NCBI RefSeq assembly: GCF_001275675.1
Contig: NZ_LITM01000002.1
Span: 714,402-778,401 of the forward strand
DNA from: Lysinibacillus sp. FJAT-14745
Lineage (GTDB): Bacteria; Bacillota; Bacilli; Bacillales_A; Planococcaceae
Reading direction: 5' to 3'
Length of the DNA stretch: 64,000 nt
Shown here piece after piece: positions 36,232-46,378 of the stretch. The stretch's first letter is position 1, and every line of letters begins with the position of its first letter. The notes under the pieces are model-generated. The model was not told where the DNA came from and did not search any database. It saw nothing but the letters and a program-made list of their open reading frames with translations. The position numbers and the translations under genes are program-made.

Positions 36232-36531
36232 TAAGTTCTTTCAACTCTCATAACTTCATCACTAAAATCCAATGTACTAATGCGTACTCGTTAGATACTG
36301 AAAATAAATCACCTTTCATTTCGATGTATTTCATTTCGCTCCCTTTCTTTTCCTACATTTAACCAATTACAATTCCTATCCTTCTATATAAACATGTAAT
36401 GTATTTCAAAAAAACAATTATTTTCATGCTTAAAAATTATCATTTAATAGTTTTTACACTTGAAATGCTTTTCAAAAATCTAATGTATTGTGTAATACCT
36501 AGTTGTCCTTTTACATAGTTTATATCAAAAC
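36232..36531. other. AT-rich intergenic stretch, no gene seen
   Basis: About 300 bases without a convincing ORF on either strand. It contains short T-rich and A-rich tracts and presumably the promoter for the permease gene at its right end. Confidence 0.5.
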
Positions 36532-36564
36532 GGAATCATTACAGTTTACAAAGATAATGATTTC
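36532..36564 (+). promoter_or_regulatory. Inverted repeat ahead of the permease gene
   Basis: GGAATCATTA and TAATGATTTC are complementary at nine of ten positions around a 13-base spacer, just before the GGGAGG of the GTG-start permease gene. It may be an operator (metal-dependent repressor is a guess) or an mRNA hairpin. Confidence 0.4.
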
Positions 36565-36576
36565 AGGGAGGTAAAT

Positions 36577-37485
36577 GTGGAACGTCTTTATATTCCTAAA
36601 TATCTATTTAATTTTTGGTTCATTTTAATTTTATTTTTATTCTTTATTCAACCATTCTTAATAGCCTACTCAACATTTGAGACTCTCGCTTCGTCCATTA
36701 TGAATCTTAATACTATATTTATTAGTATTTTAATTGAGGCTCTCCCCTTTGTGCTAATTGGAGTCCTTATTGCAGGATTTATTCAAATTTTTATAACTGA
36801 AGATCATATTCAAAAGTGGATTCCTAAAAATAAATTTATAGCAGTTTTAATGAGTTGCATTGTTGGGGCATTATTTCCTGCTTGCGAATGTGGAATAGTG
36901 CCTATTGTTCGAAGGCTGATTTCAAAAGGAGTGCCTATACATGCAGCAATAGGATTTATGTTAACCGGCCCTCTTATTAATCCGATCGTTATTCTCTCTA
37001 CCTATATGGCATTTGGCAATGATATGAAAATCGCGGGCCTACGAATGATATTAGGTTTCTTCATTGCTATTATAATATCTTTAATAATTAGCTTGTTTTT
37101 TAAGGGGACACAATTCAAACGAGGGATTCAAACAGATTCATCACGTAAAGACGTAATAAAAACTTCGGCAATTGTACAAACGTATGTGTCGACAAAAACA
37201 TTAGTCGACATAGGAAATGATGTATCCTCTTCAATAATAGTAATGATGGGCTTAGCATTTATTTTATCACTTTGCTCTGAAGCGGATGCATTTATAGGAG
37301 CTTCTTTTAGCTCTATATTCTCAACGCCTTCTATTCTAGCATTTTTAATTTTAGGACCTATGATTGATCTGAAAAATACAATTATGTTGATAGGAGTATT
37401 TCGCTTTAAGTTTGTACTGTGTTTATTAATTTTAATAGCCACTGTTGTCTATTTTAGTTTATTTATACTTTCAAGTTATATATAA
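36577..37485 (+). CDS. YraQ/UPF0718-type permease (YcgR-like)
   Basis: 302 aa, GTG start 5 bases after GGGAGG. About eight membrane segments. Family signature near residues 80-130: LFPACECGIVPIVRRLISKG, then VPIHAAIGFMLTGPLINPIV. The Cys-x-Cys in CECG and the GPLINP turn suggest a metal or small-ligand efflux permease, by analogy with related proteins (inference). Paired with a DUF1980 gene as in B. subtilis ycgR-ycgQ. Confidence 0.85.
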   Translation: MERLYIPKYLFNFWFILILFLFFIQPFLIAYSTFETLASSIMNLNTIFISILIEALPFVLIGVLIAGFIQIFITEDHIQKWIPKNKFIAVLMSCIVGALFPACECGIVPIVRRLISKGVPIHAAIGFMLTGPLINPIVILSTYMAFGNDMKIAGLRMILGFFIAIIISLIISLFFKGTQFKRGIQTDSSRKDVIKTSAIVQTYVSTKTLVDIGNDVSSSIIVMMGLAFILSLCSEADAFIGASFSSIFSTPSILAFLILGPMIDLKNTIMLIGVFRFKFVLCLLILIATVVYFSLFILSSYI

Positions 37486-37495
37486 GGGGGAAAAC

Positions 37496-38417
37496 ATGAA
37501 ATTTCAATTCCAACAAGCAGTAAGAGCTATCATTTTATTAGCTTTTTTTGCCATGATTTTCAACCTACATTGGACTGGAGAAATCACAAAATTCATTAAT
37601 CCAAAATACGAAAATTTAAGTAAAACAGTTGCTATTTTATTCTTACTTTTATTTTTTGTTCAATTGACGAGAATTTTTTCTTTTTCAACTAAAAAACAAC
37701 ATTGTCACAGTACTGAACACATTTGTACTCACCACGATCACGGAGATTCACCTATTAATAAAAAAAAGGTATTTTCTTATCTAGTTATCATTACTCCATT
37801 ACTTACTGGTTTTTTATGCCTGCAAAGGTACTGGACGCTTCTATAGCTGACAAAAAAGGCGCTTCTTTAATTCTCACTAAACAATCCAAAACATCTAAAA
37901 TAGAAGACTATATCACTTCAAATAAAACCGTTAACGAAAATATATATGACGAACATGCTCAAGATCCAATGTTGATGGAGGAAAGGCGGGAGATGCCTAA
38001 AAAAGAATACGATCTTTTAAAACAACAGCTCTCACAAAATCAAACTATTAAAATGACAGATAAGGATTACACTATTTATTATGAGGATATTAATAAAGAT
38101 TTATCAAAACATCTAGGAAAAAAGATACAATTGAAAGGTTTTGTTTTAAATGAGATAGCTTTCCTCAGAATCAATTGGTTATTTCAAGATTTCTCATTAC
38201 CCACTGTATTGCTGACGCAAGTATAGTAGGCTTTCTAGCAGAATTTCCAGAAAATCATACTCTAGATAATGATGCATGGATTGAAGTAATTGGAACAATC
38301 GATATTACAACATACAATGGAGAAAGCTTACCCGTTATTAAAGTGGATAATTGGGTAAAAATAGAAGAGCCTGAAAAACCTTATCTATATCCAATTGATA
38401 TTCTTATAAGCTTTTAA
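37496..38417 (+). pseudogene. DUF1980/TIGR03943 (YcgQ-like) gene with two -1 frameshifts
   Basis: Three overlapping frames give one protein. Frame 1 (37496-about 37815): two membrane segments and a His-rich loop (HCHSTEHICTHHDHGD). Frame 2 (about 37816-38150): MPAKVLDASIADKKG through GKKIQLKGFVLNE. Frame 3 (about 38160-38417): QLVISRFLITHCIADASIVG to VDNWVKIEEPEKPYLYP. Each joint needs one added base; the first lies at a T6/A run and the second in GAGATAGC. Either a decayed gene or two sequencing errors. ATG follows GGGGGAAAAC. In YcgQ-type proteins the membrane part works with the permease above. Confidence 0.85.
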
Positions 38418-38429
38418 CCTACTATTAAG

Positions 38430-38465
38430 AAGAAGGCAACGAGGGATCACCTTCATTGCCTTCTT
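38430..38465 (+). terminator. Terminator of the permease/DUF1980 operon
   Basis: AAGAAGGCAA/TTGCCTTCTT stem with T-rich tail 13 bases after the last stop. Confidence 0.75.
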
Positions 38466-38618
38466 TATTTTGGTGTTGTTTTCGCTGAAATCCAATCATC
38501 TGCCATCCGCTATTAAAAAAAGCGAATTTTCCGTTTATTAACAACAGATGTATCAACAATAATACTTTGAATTAATGTAATGATTACTTCCCATCAAGTT
38601 GTCCTTTTGCTCGCTCAA

Positions 38619-39050
38619 TTATCTTTCGCGCTTTTGAATTTTTTCTTGTGTTAGTTGTAAAGATTGTTTTAGCTTCTGTGTCCTCTTAGCTTGTTGAAAT
38701 GCAATCATCACTGCTGGAATTAAGCTGTCTTCAGAAACCGGTTTAACTAGATATCCCATAATATTATCTTGCTTAGACTTTTCTACAAATTCTTTTTGAC
38801 TGTATGCAGTAATCAACAACACAGGTATATCTAGCTGACGACCAATAACCTTGCTTGCCTTTAAACCATTTAGTTTTGGCATTTCTATATCCATTAACAC
38901 CAAATCCGGTTTTAACTTAAAAGCGAGCTCAATCGCTCGATCCCCATCTCCTGCTTCCCCGACTACCTCATAGCCGTTATGTCGAAGCATCATTTTTAAG
39001 TCCAGTCTAATAATTGGTTCGTCCTCAGCAATCAGAATCCGTTTTTTCAT
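38619..39050 (-). pseudogene. eutV: EutV-type response regulator that has lost its ANTAR domain
   Basis: 143 aa. The receiver domain is intact: EDE at 9-11, Asp in LVLMDIEMP (about 54), Thr in LITAYS, Lys in YLVKPVSED. A coiled-coil helix follows, then a stop after KIQKRER. Full EutV-type regulators are about 190 aa and end in an ANTAR RNA-binding domain. Downstream of the stop, other frames still spell IIERAKGQL and MGSNH, the start of ANTAR, so one base was lost and one gained before the domain was cut off entirely. Antitermination by this protein is therefore unlikely. It follows eutC in the minus direction by 77 bases. Confidence 0.8.
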
Positions 39051-39127
39051 AAAACATCACGACCTTTCTGGACGGAGAGAATACTACATATATCCATTAT
39101 GTCTCAGCATAATTTCGTCCGGAAGTT

Positions 39128-39976
39128 TTAACTTCTTTGTTGAGCAAAAGTAACCCCTGAACATTTTGCCAGAAGCATTTGTTCGATTAAATCAGAAAGA
39201 TAGGCACCAGCTTCAACTGAAGTCAGTCCATCTTTATGGATATTTGAAATGACCGTCCGATCAGCTTCAACTGTTTTTTCAGTCGGGCGATAAATCATGT
39301 ATGCACTCAAGCTTTCATCTGTATTTAGACCGGGCCTTTCACCAATCAATGAAATAACAAGGTCACAATTAACAAGAGCAGCTACTTCGTCTTGCACCCA
39401 TACTCGCCCTCGCTTAATAAAAAACGGCTTTGCGACGCTTATATTTTTTAATTTTAATCCTTGAATTAAAGCGGGCAGTAAATCAACTACATTGGCTTCT
39501 ACCGCAGAGGAACTCAATCCATCACATACAATAATTTGAACATTTTTGCCTTTATCCCCGCTTTTTTCAAGATACTTAATAGATTCATCTGATAACTTTC
39601 GACCAGCATCTAAATCCATTAAGTAAGTTTTCATATCACTAGCTTTTGTTTCCAGCTTGTGTAAATCCATATGTTGAAGAAAATCATCACTTACATCTTT
39701 TAATACAGCATCCTGCGCAGCTGCATGATCAATTAAAAATTGTAAATAGCTTGTCGTCAGCATACGTGTTCCAGTTCGACCAATACCAATACGGGCAGGT
39801 GTAATACTTTGTGCCCACTCAATAGATGCAGCGTTATGCGGCTTCTCTACCCCTTCTATACGTTCTTCTGGAAAATATATAATTTCTTCTTTATTTTGAT
39901 CGGTTTCAGTTTTTAGCGAATTCATGTTTTTCTTTACTTCTTCCACTACTCTTTGAACAATTTCTTGAAAATCCAT
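39128..39976 (-). CDS. eutC: Ethanolamine ammonia-lyase small subunit
   Basis: 282 aa, near family length. Conserved segments include TPARIGIGRTGTRMLTTSYL, IIVCDGLSSSAVEAN, VISLIGERPGLNTDESLSAY and GLTSVEAGAYLSDLIEQML. With EutB it forms the adenosylcobalamin-dependent lyase splitting ethanolamine into acetaldehyde and ammonia. It starts 15 bases after eutB with a GGAGG-type site. Neither eutA (reactivase) nor shell-protein genes are in the window. Confidence 0.96.
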   Translation of the reverse strand: MDFQEIVQRVVEEVKKNMNSLKTETDQNKEEIIYFPEERIEGVEKPHNAASIEWAQSITPARIGIGRTGTRMLTTSYLQFLIDHAAAQDAVLKDVSDDFLQHMDLHKLETKASDMKTYLMDLDAGRKLSDESIKYLEKSGDKGKNVQIIVCDGLSSSAVEANVVDLLPALIQGLKLKNISVAKPFFIKRGRVWVQDEVAALVNCDLVISLIGERPGLNTDESLSAYMIYRPTEKTVEADRTVISNIHKDGLTSVEAGAYLSDLIEQMLLAKCSGVTFAQQRS

Positions 39977-39991
39977 TTTGCTCCTCCCTCC

Positions 39992-41356
39992 TCAATCAAA
40001 AATTGATAAGTCTCCTGCTCGTTTTGTCAACTTTCCATTTTCCATTAGGCCCATATTCTCCATCCATTTTTCAAATTCTCGAAGTGGTCGTAAGCCTAGA
40101 ATTTCACGCAAACTAGCATCATCATGATAACTTGTATCTTGATAATTCAGCATGACATCATCTCCACCCGGTACGCCCATGTAAAAATTCGCTCCGGCAA
40201 CTGCCGTTATGATACCGGCAACTTCCTGATCATTTTGATCGGCATCCATATGATTTGTGTAAGTTGGAGCAATGCCCATTGGTAAGCCATGTAATTTCCC
40301 CATAAATCCGTCTTCAAGATCCGCTCTAATTAATTGGCGCCCATCATAAAGTGTTTCTGGTCCAATAAAGCCAGAAACGGTATTCACCATGAAAGGCTTC
40401 CAGTGACGTGCAAAACCGTAGCTTCTTGATTCAAGAGTTTGCATATCTACTCCAAAGTCAGCATTTAAAGATACCTCCGAACCTTGTCCTGTTTCAAAAT
40501 ACATAAAGTTTGGACCTGCAGATGTACCATATCGAGCCATCATCTCATAGCCCTCATCAAGAATTTTTTTAGATATACCGAATGCTTCATTCCCTTTTTG
40601 TGTACCCGCTAAACTTTGAAACATAAGTGCGATAGGTGCCCCCTGCTTTAAAGCTTCCATTTGTGTTGTTATATGGGCCAAAACACAATTTTGAGTTGGA
40701 ATTTGCCATTTCTCAATAAATTCATGTGAAAGTGTCAAAAGCTTTTTGACAGATTCAATCGTATCCACATTCGGATTGATACCAATTACCGCATCCCCCG
40801 CTCCGTAGGACAACCCTTCCTTTATTGAATACAAAATGCCTTCTGGAACATCATTTGGATGGTTGGGCTGACAACGAAATGCTAAGCGACCGGGCTCTCC
40901 AATTGTCGTATTACAATGTGCTTGATATTTCATTTTCTGTGAAGCAAGAACAAGGTCAATGCTTGACATCAGCTTGGCAACAGCTGAAATCATTTCACTT
41001 GTTAATCCCCTTGATAATTTCAATAATTGATCTGTACCTGTATCAGATGACAGAATATAATTTCTCAGTTCACCGACCGTCCAACTTTTAATATCTTTGT
41101 AAATCGTGTCGCTAATATCATCATAAATCAAGCGTGTTACTTCATCGATCTCATATGGAATAACTGGATTCTCATAAATTTCTTCCAACTTCATCTCGCT
41201 AAGTACTACTTTTGCTGCCATGCGCTCAAGCGATGATTCCGCTGCTACACGCGCCATCACATCCCCAGACTTCGCTTCACTCGCTTTTGCAAGTACCTCC
41301 CTTACCGACGAAAACGTATAATGAGTTCCTTTTACTACACAAGACAATTTCATCAT
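39992..41356 (-). CDS. eutB: Ethanolamine ammonia-lyase large subunit
   Basis: 454 aa, full length. TIM-barrel catalytic subunit; conserved stretches include GEPGRLAFRCQPNHPNDVPE, GAGDAVIGINPNVDTIES, YFETGQGSEVSLNADFGVDM and MGIAPTYTNHMDADQND, with VPGGDDVMLNYQDTSYHDDA near the end. It binds ethanolamine and adenosylcobalamin. Two ATGs in tandem (41356, 41353) follow GGGGTGTT. A terminator hairpin precedes it on the minus strand. Confidence 0.97.
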   Translation of the reverse strand: MMKLSCVVKGTHYTFSSVREVLAKASEAKSGDVMARVAAESSLERMAAKVVLSEMKLEEIYENPVIPYEIDEVTRLIYDDISDTIYKDIKSWTVGELRNYILSSDTGTDQLLKLSRGLTSEMISAVAKLMSSIDLVLASQKMKYQAHCNTTIGEPGRLAFRCQPNHPNDVPEGILYSIKEGLSYGAGDAVIGINPNVDTIESVKKLLTLSHEFIEKWQIPTQNCVLAHITTQMEALKQGAPIALMFQSLAGTQKGNEAFGISKKILDEGYEMMARYGTSAGPNFMYFETGQGSEVSLNADFGVDMQTLESRSYGFARHWKPFMVNTVSGFIGPETLYDGRQLIRADLEDGFMGKLHGLPMGIAPTYTNHMDADQNDQEVAGIITAVAGANFYMGVPGGDDVMLNYQDTSYHDDASLREILGLRPLREFEKWMENMGLMENGKLTKRAGDLSIFD

Positions 41357-41396
41357 TTAACACCCCTTTTTATATGCTAAAGATTGCAATCTAACG

Positions 41397-41451
41397 AAAA
41401 AAAGCGCTTTCACTTATCCCTGAAGAAATTTTCTTCGGGCGTGAAAGGCGC
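41397..41451 (-). terminator. Leader terminator upstream of eutB
   Basis: On the minus strand GTGAAAGCGC closes a stem with GCGCCTTTCAC (one mismatch) around an inner stem GAAGAAA/TTTCTTC, then TTTTTTT. It lies about 41 bases before eutB, after a plausible promoter (TTGCTA-16-TAAAAT, about 41483-41510). This is the layout of ANTAR-controlled eut antitermination. Confidence 0.7.
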
Positions 41452-41629
41452 CTTTGCCTCAGATATTATTTTAGTTCATTCTACACTACTAGCAAATATT
41501 TTGTAAATAGTTCGAAAACAATAACAACATTAATTAAAAATGTTATTTATTTTTAAATATACAATTCCTCAAGATTAAACAAACTTGTAACTGTATAACT
41601 AAAGGTTTGTTTAGGAGGCTTAGTGTCAT

Positions 41630-42727
41630 TTAGTATTCATTAACTTCGGTAGATACTATCGGAAAGGTTATTGAAACTTTTGTCCCTTTATCAGACAGTG
41701 GGAATGAAAGAACTCCTTGCAACCTCTCTTCAACTAACATCTCTACAAGATGTAATCCTAAAGATGATAGATCTCCTAAAGAAAAAGAATCACCAGCTCC
41801 ACATCCATCATCCGTTACTGTAATCGTAATCATTTGTTTTCGTCTCCTCAAATTTATATCGATTTTCCCACAATTTTGTGAAGGAAAAGGAAAAGCATGC
41901 TTAATGCTATTTTGAACTAACTCATTAACAATCAGTGCAATAGCTGTTGCTTGATCTGAAGGACAGAATACAGAATTCCCTTCAACAGACACAGTAATAT
42001 GTTGACCTGGAATAATGGACGAAGACACTAGCAAAGTAGTAATTTGCTGTATTAAAAGTTTAATATCCGCTTCCTCAATTCCACGCTGGGCCAAATAATC
42101 ATGTACTAAAGCCATACTAGAAATACGAGATATACTATCGTGAAATACCTCAGCTACTTCTTCCGAGTGAGTGCGTTGCATTTGTAACCGTAGCAAACTA
42201 GAAATAACCTGTAGATTATTTTTAACGCGATGATGAATTTCTTGAACAACAATAGCTTGAAATACACGTTGCTCGTCCTCACTATTAGTCGCTTTCATAA
42301 GCCGCTCTATATTTCTTTCGTTCTGAACTTCCTGTGAAATATCTCTTTCCTTAATTAATACCGCAATAGTCTCCCCATACTGGTCATTTATAGGAACAAT
42401 ATCTTGTTGCATGATTCCACGCTCTTCCGTAATACCTCTTGATCCAAAAATTGGTTTTCCGGTTTTTAAACTAAATAAAACACCTGGTTCCATGTCTTCA
42501 TATGCTATCTTCCCTAACATACTTTTTTTATACAAAGATGCTATCGTGGTAGGCTTTGCTTCAGCTACAACGAAAGATGCGTTATCTTCTTCCAAAAGAC
42601 AATCAATGAAGATGTCTGCTTGAGAAAGGTCAGCTATTATTTGTAGATTTTGGGCCACACCTAAAATAATTTCACACTGTTCATTTGATAAACTTGTCAA
42701 TCGTTCTAAATCTAAAATTCCCATCAT
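41630..42727 (-). CDS. eutW: EutW-type sensor histidine kinase
   Basis: 365 aa, soluble. N-terminal sensor region with a PAS-like part (about 20-130), then a HisKA_2 helix with phospho-His in VQEIHHRVKNNLQVISSLL (about 168) and a HATPase domain (N-box IVNELVQNSIKHAF; GDLSSLGLHLVEMLVEE). EutW-type kinases sense ethanolamine and phosphorylate EutV. GGGGGG lies 8 bases before ATG 42727. It is upstream of eutB in the same direction; its partner gene (38619-39050) is damaged. Confidence 0.88.
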   Translation of the reverse strand: MMGILDLERLTSLSNEQCEIILGVAQNLQIIADLSQADIFIDCLLEEDNASFVVAEAKPTTIASLYKKSMLGKIAYEDMEPGVLFSLKTGKPIFGSRGITEERGIMQQDIVPINDQYGETIAVLIKERDISQEVQNERNIERLMKATNSEDEQRVFQAIVVQEIHHRVKNNLQVISSLLRLQMQRTHSEEVAEVFHDSISRISSMALVHDYLAQRGIEEADIKLLIQQITTLLVSSSIIPGQHITVSVEGNSVFCPSDQATAIALIVNELVQNSIKHAFPFPSQNCGKIDINLRRRKQMITITVTDDGCGAGDSFSLGDLSSLGLHLVEMLVEERLQGVLSFPLSDKGTKVSITFPIVSTEVNEY

Positions 42728-42907
42728 GAAATGCGCCCCCCTTTCTCTAGTTTTGCAAACACTATAGCAAAAATTAAAATTGTGTTCAATGTGCTATAGA
42801 AAAAATTTCGGAATTTTCGAAACAACATGCATTCCCTTTTTGTAATTCAAGCTTGTTTGTGTTACTTATCGTTTTAAGACAGTGTATACCTCATAAGATG
42901 TAAACAA

Positions 42908-42939
42908 AAAAACCTGCTATCCTTAGATAACAGGTTTTT
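42908..42939. terminator. Bidirectional terminator
   Basis: AAAAACCTGCTATC/GATAACAGGTTTTT (one mismatch) after the chemoreceptor gene at 42978. Confidence 0.8.
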
Positions 42940-42977
42940 CAGACTATACTTTGCACTTAATATGACAATTCTTTACG

Positions 42978-44687
42978 TTATACTTTAAACATATTTGTTT
43001 TTTCTTGTAAGTCTTCTGCCATTTTAGAAAGTGCCGTAGTAGATGCAGTAATTTCTTGCATAGAGGCTAACTGTTCTTCTGTAGCTGCTGAAATATTTTG
43101 TGTTCCTTCTGCAGAGGTTTGGGCAATTCCATTGATTTGTTCCATGGATTTGGTCATTTGATTAACTCCTGTAACCATCTGTTCTACTGAAGAAGAGACT
43201 CCTTCAATTTGATTAGCTACTTCATTGATAGCATGTTGAATTTTTTTAAAGGCTTCACCTGCGATGTTCACATTGTTAATACCTGTTTCCACTTCATTTG
43301 TTGTGAAGTGCATAGAGTCTAACGCTCTATTCGTTTCCGTTTGAATTCCTGTAATTAACTCCGAGATTCTCTGTGCCGACCCAGATGATTCTTCGGCCAA
43401 TTTTCGCACTTCTTCTGAAACAACCGCAAAGCCCTTTCCGTGTTCTCCTGCTCTTGCCGCTTCAATTGCTGCATTTAATGCCAGTAAATTGGTTTGCGCT
43501 GCAATGCCAGTAATGACTTCAACGATTTGACCAATCTCTGTCGAACGCTCACCTAAACCACTAATTACATTACTTAGACTACTAATAGAAGTTTGAATTG
43601 CGTTCATTTGCTGAACAGCGTTTGTAATAATGTTATTTCCATCCACTGTAATTTGTTCAGCTTGTATAGTAGCCTCTGAAACGTTAGTAGAATTTTTTGC
43701 TATTGTTTGGACATCTTGTACCATATGATCAACAACATCTGATGTGTCTATAATCGTTCTAACTTGATCGTCCGTGCCACTTGCCACCTCTAACGTAACA
43801 GACGCAATATGTTCACTAGCCTCACTTGTTTGTTCTGCACTTGCCGAAAGCTCAACCGAAAATGCCGCCATCTGTTCGGATGATTGTTTCACCTGACCAA
43901 TTAAATCTCGTAATTGTGTAATCATATGATTAAATGAAGACGTTAGGACCCCTAGTTCATCCTTTGAATCGTAGTCTATACTAAAATTTAATTCTCCAGC
44001 TTCTGCTCGTTGAACAGCAAATTTTAATTTTTCAATTGGGGAAATTATATATTTTCGTACACCTATAAAACCGATTGCAACAAACAAAATTCCTAATACA
44101 ATTGAAATGATTAGAGTGATTGTGATATCTTTACTCGCCTCGGTTTTACTTTCCGTATTCAAAGTACTTGCATATTTTTTATTCAATTCAGTCAACTCTA
44201 CACCTTTTGACGCAATTTCATCAAACACACTCTTGGCACTTGTATTAAAGAGATTTAATGCCTCCTCATCCTTATTGACAAGACTTAGTTGAAAAACTTG
44301 TTCCATGCTTTCTTTAAAACCTGGAAATTTCTGAACCAGTTCATTTATTACTTTATCCTCATCCGGTTTTAAATTGGTTGCTTTAAGTAATTGAAGATTC
44401 TTTTCATTTTCGGTAAAAGCTTTCATCACTTCATCTTTAATCTCTGTAAGTGTTGCTGCATCTGTATAAAGGAAAGAACGATACATATCTGTAATAATAG
44501 TTCGATTATTAAGTCTAAAATCAGTCAAAACAATACTTGGTTCTAAACGGTTTTTAAAAATATTCTCTGTATTATTCTCCAAAGATTTCATTGTGTTATA
44601 TCCATTCACTTGGATAATCCCAACTGTTAAAATGGCTAACAACATTAATAGGACTAATTTTTTAAATATGGATAGATTGCGCAGCAT
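42978..44687 (-). CDS. Methyl-accepting chemotaxis protein, four-helix sensor
   Basis: About 569 aa from ATG 44687 (GAAGGAG upstream). Membrane segment 1 (about 11-30), helical 4HB_MCP-type ligand domain (about 31-185: [20 protein letters not shown]), segment 2 (about 188-210), HAMP (211-265) and signalling region with tip [20 protein letters not shown]. Located next to the eut genes, which may hint at an amine ligand, but nothing in the sequence proves it. Confidence 0.94.
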   Translation of the reverse strand: MLRNLSIFKKLVLLMLLAILTVGIIQVNGYNTMKSLENNTENIFKNRLEPSIVLTDFRLNNRTIITDMYRSFLYTDAATLTEIKDEVMKAFTENEKNLQLLKATNLKPDEDKVINELVQKFPGFKESMEQVFQLSLVNKDEEALNLFNTSAKSVFDEIASKGVELTELNKKYASTLNTESKTEASKDITITLIISIVLGILFVAIGFIGVRKYIISPIEKLKFAVQRAEAGELNFSIDYDSKDELGVLTSSFNHMITQLRDLIGQVKQSSEQMAAFSVELSASAEQTSEASEHIASVTLEVASGTDDQVRTIIDTSDVVDHMVQDVQTIAKNSTNVSEATIQAEQITVDGNNIITNAVQQMNAIQTSISSLSNVISGLGERSTEIGQIVEVITGIAAQTNLLALNAAIEAARAGEHGKGFAVVSEEVRKLAEESSGSAQRISELITGIQTETNRALDSMHFTTNEVETGINNVNIAGEAFKKIQHAINEVANQIEGVSSSVEQMVTGVNQMTKSMEQINGIAQTSAEGTQNISAATEEQLASMQEITASTTALSKMAEDLQEKTNMFKV

Positions 44688-45272
44688 GGTTAATACTCTC
44701 CTTCTTGAATTCAATTAATTGGTGCACATTTTAATGAAAGACAATGAATCATACACTATCAAAGATGCGAGCATACATGTTTGTTTACTTCATAACAACA
44801 CGGAGGCTTACCTGCTTATCTCGTTTTAATTCTATGTTTTCATTATCTTTACTCGTCTCTTCGTTTTACTGATAACATACTTAAAACTAATATAAATCTT
44901 TTTAACTAAATAGGTTTTTTAGCCCCTTCCTAATAACAAAGAAATCTATTTTCCATACTATTCACAATATATTTCGTCAAGTTTCGGCATTTTTTAACAA
45001 AAAATCGCAAAATAATACAATTAAGCAAATCAACCTAAATTACTACACTTTTTCAATAAGTAGTTCTTTAGAAATGGTTTCTTAACTTTTCTAAAGAAAG
45101 GGAATGTCCTAAAAGTCATTTGCAACAAAATAAAGAGCGTGTCTTTAATCGAAAACGGATTAAAACACGCTCTTTATGTAAATTTTATTATTCTTTTATA
45201 AGTTTAATCATTTACTGAAAATTAGTGGACTAGGAGAATTATGCCTCAAAGAAAAAAATATATCTTCTAACA
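44688..45272. other. Long intergenic region with one stem-loop
   Basis: No convincing gene. A strong hairpin at 45131-45176 (TAAAGAGCGTGT, TTTAATC / GATTAAA, ACGCTCTTTA) could end transcription from either side. The rest is AT-rich. Confidence 0.6.
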
Positions 45273-46244
45273 TTAGACAGCCTGCCGTAATTCTTCTTCC
45301 TCTTGTATAATCTGCGGATTCGTGTTTTCTTCTCTGCGCTGACATATGTTATTCCAAATAAGAGCTGAAATTACAAGTAGAGTCCCTGCTATATCAAAGA
45401 TTGTTATTTTATATCCTTGTATCATCATAATGACCAATGTAGTAATTGGAACAAAATTAATAAATAAAATCCCATTAATGGATGATAGGATTTTCACACC
45501 ATAATTCCAACTAAGTAATGCTACAATACCTGGCAGTGTCATCATAAACAATAAATCATATTTAATAGCAAAAATCGTTTCCATACTTGGAACTGATACA
45601 TACCCTTGCATCGTGATAATCATTGTGATAATACCTGTTACAGCAGTGCCAAATACACATGTTAATGTTGAATAGCGGAGAGCAGACCAATCATTAAATG
45701 TTTGACCGCCCATTGTATAGATGACCCATCCTATAACTCCAATGAAAATGAATGCGAGCGCAACTAGATTTTGTTTCAGTGTAAGAAAGAAACTCATATC
45801 GCCTTTTGTAATAACAAAAATAGCTCCAATAAAAGCAATGATCATGCTACTAATCATATAATTTTTCGGTTTTACATGTTTATATCCCCATAGAATAGCA
45901 ATCGAAATCATCGGCATGAGTGCTTCCATAATCGACGCTACCATAACGCCGGATTTCCCCATTAACATCTGACCTAAAAAAACTAACACGTTGTAAACTG
46001 TAAACGCCATTGTCCCAAAAAAGACGAGCGGCTTACCTTTCCCTTCTAAACGAAACGCTTTCTTCCCTTCTTTCATCCATAATAAAATGACTAATACAAT
46101 CGATACCACCCCATATCGAATAGTTGAAAAATAGAATGGATTTATATATTCAAGTGCATGATCTGCTACTGGAAACATGGCCCCCCATGACATACTTGCA
46201 ATTAAACATGCGATCACACCTACTATTATTTGACTTCTTCTCAC
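45273..46244 (-). CDS. EamA/DMT-family transporter
   Basis: 323 aa with ten membrane segments in two EamA repeats: SMSWGAMFPVADHALEYINP at the N-terminus, then LIASMSWG-like and VGWVIYTMGGQTFNDWSALR opening the second repeat; MEALMPMISIAIL ends the first. Exporter of metabolites such as amino acids is typical of the family. Divergent from a LysR gene with a perfect palindrome between them, so likely its target. Confidence 0.92.
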   Translation of the reverse strand: MRRSQIIVGVIACLIASMSWGAMFPVADHALEYINPFYFSTIRYGVVSIVLVILLWMKEGKKAFRLEGKGKPLVFFGTMAFTVYNVLVFLGQMLMGKSGVMVASIMEALMPMISIAILWGYKHVKPKNYMISSMIIAFIGAIFVITKGDMSFFLTLKQNLVALAFIFIGVIGWVIYTMGGQTFNDWSALRYSTLTCVFGTAVTGIITMIITMQGYVSVPSMETIFAIKYDLLFMMTLPGIVALLSWNYGVKILSSINGILFINFVPITTLVIMMIQGYKITIFDIAGTLLVISALIWNNICQRREENTNPQIIQEEEELRQAV

Positions 46245-46338
46245 TGTTTTTCCTCGTTTCTATATACCTACTATGAAATGCACAATGAGAATTATAAAAA
46301 AGAAAATACATCACGTAAAATGATTGAAAGTGATATTA

Positions 46339-46359
46339 ACTATCATTTATAATGATAGT
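46339..46359. promoter_or_regulatory. LysR-type operator palindrome
   Basis: ACTATCATT and AATGATAGT separated by TAT: a perfect 21-bp palindrome containing T-N11-A, 20 bases before the LysR start and between divergent genes. Confidence 0.7.
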
Positions 46360-46378
46360 TTTTAAGGGGGTATGCTCA

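Noticed and set aside
36532-36564. Zur box for the permease/DUF1980 operon
   Set aside because: The inverted repeat has a 13-base spacer, unlike the compact TCGTAAT-N-ATTACGA consensus; only a generic operator is claimed.
38466-38618. Transposase remnant after eutV
   Set aside because: The peptide-like stretch on the minus strand is mostly the arms of a terminator hairpin; no clear IS end was seen.
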